64,000 nucleotides of DNA from Thermomonospora catenispora (GTDB lineage Bacteria > Actinomycetota > Actinomycetes > Streptosporangiales > Streptosporangiaceae): NCBI RefSeq assembly GCF_006363815.1, contig NZ_RRYT01000021.1, positions 18,572 to 82,571 of the forward strand. The letters run 5' to 3'. The notes below the pieces were generated by a model. That model searched no databases. It saw nothing but the letters and a program-made list of their open reading frames with translations, and had not been told where the DNA came from. The position numbers and the translations under genes are program-made. Positions within the stretch are counted from its first letter, which is position 1. The number at the start of each line of letters is the position of its first letter. Below, piece after piece: positions 63,972 through 64,000 of the stretch.

Positions 63972-64000
63972 GACGGCCGATCAGCGGCGGTGCCTGCCCC

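Overview
This is chromosomal DNA from a very GC-rich actinomycete. The evidence is the extreme G/C bias at third codon positions, the frequent GTG and TTG starts, the many 4-base ATGA/GTGA gene overlaps, the TAnnnT -10 boxes placed 6-8 bases before leaderless starts, and actinobacterial families such as an LprG/P55 pair, an ECF41 sigma factor, DUF6343, Rv1733c-like and GlxA-type regulators. The gene content suggests Streptosporangiales/Thermomonosporaceae (Actinomadura-like). That placement is inference, and no rRNA is present to confirm it. I see no insertion sequence, prophage, integrase or CRISPR array; the window reads as ordinary chromosome.

Layout. 1-11.5 kb: pyruvate phosphate dikinase, a YdcF-like membrane protein, dGTPase (dgt), a PQQ-like propeller protein, an MFS exporter, GtrA overlapping an ECF41 sigma factor, a secreted LVIVD-repeat protein and a DUF305 lipoprotein. 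11.8-18.1 kb: a Tat-exported flavin amine oxidase, a propeller lipoprotein, then dnaG followed by a SigA-like sigma factor, an arrangement reminiscent of the macromolecular-synthesis operon. 18.4-30.2 kb: a stress island. A YbjQ-like protein and a divergent coiled-coil protein precede three TerD-family genes, a TerC-like (DUF475) membrane protein and the four-gene Ter-associated biosynthetic module (citrate-lyase-like aldolase, PRTase-TRSP, StiP/PRTase-PELOTA, HAD phosphatase), all on the plus strand and mostly translationally coupled, followed by an MGH1-like glycoside hydrolase.

30.2-36.4 kb: a YtxH-like protein, tRNA-Asn, a GlxA regulator, and small metabolic and transport genes, including a quinone oxidoreductase behind a SoxR/MerR-like operator. 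36.5-43.9 kb: a LytS/LytTR two-component system and two separate sodium:solute (acetate-type) symporter units. 44.0-50.5 kb: a complete branched-chain amino-acid-type ABC importer (livFGHM plus binding protein) divergent from a PucR-type regulator, with palindromes between them. 50.5-58.7 kb: Rv1733c-like protein, the lprG-p55 pair as in mycobacteria, a CAU-anticodon tRNA, an S37 peptidase, DUF6343, a PEBP-family protein, an erythromycin-esterase homologue and a thiamine-binding protein. 58.7-63.8 kb: a zinc metallopeptidase and then, all on the minus strand, a tightly overlapping operon of NUDIX-wHTH regulator, J-domain/pseudokinase (frameshifted here), vWA protein and a divergent adenylosuccinate-synthetase paralogue.

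The most novel-looking unit is this last operon (59.7-63.8 kb). Its genes overlap by 1-4 bases or lie 15 bases apart, two matching operators sit before its first gene, and the combination of a nucleotide ligase paralogue, a NUDIX sensor, a vWA protein and a pseudokinase suggests an uncharacterised nucleotide-signalling or stress pathway. The Ter module is the second most interesting region, although that system has already been described in general terms.
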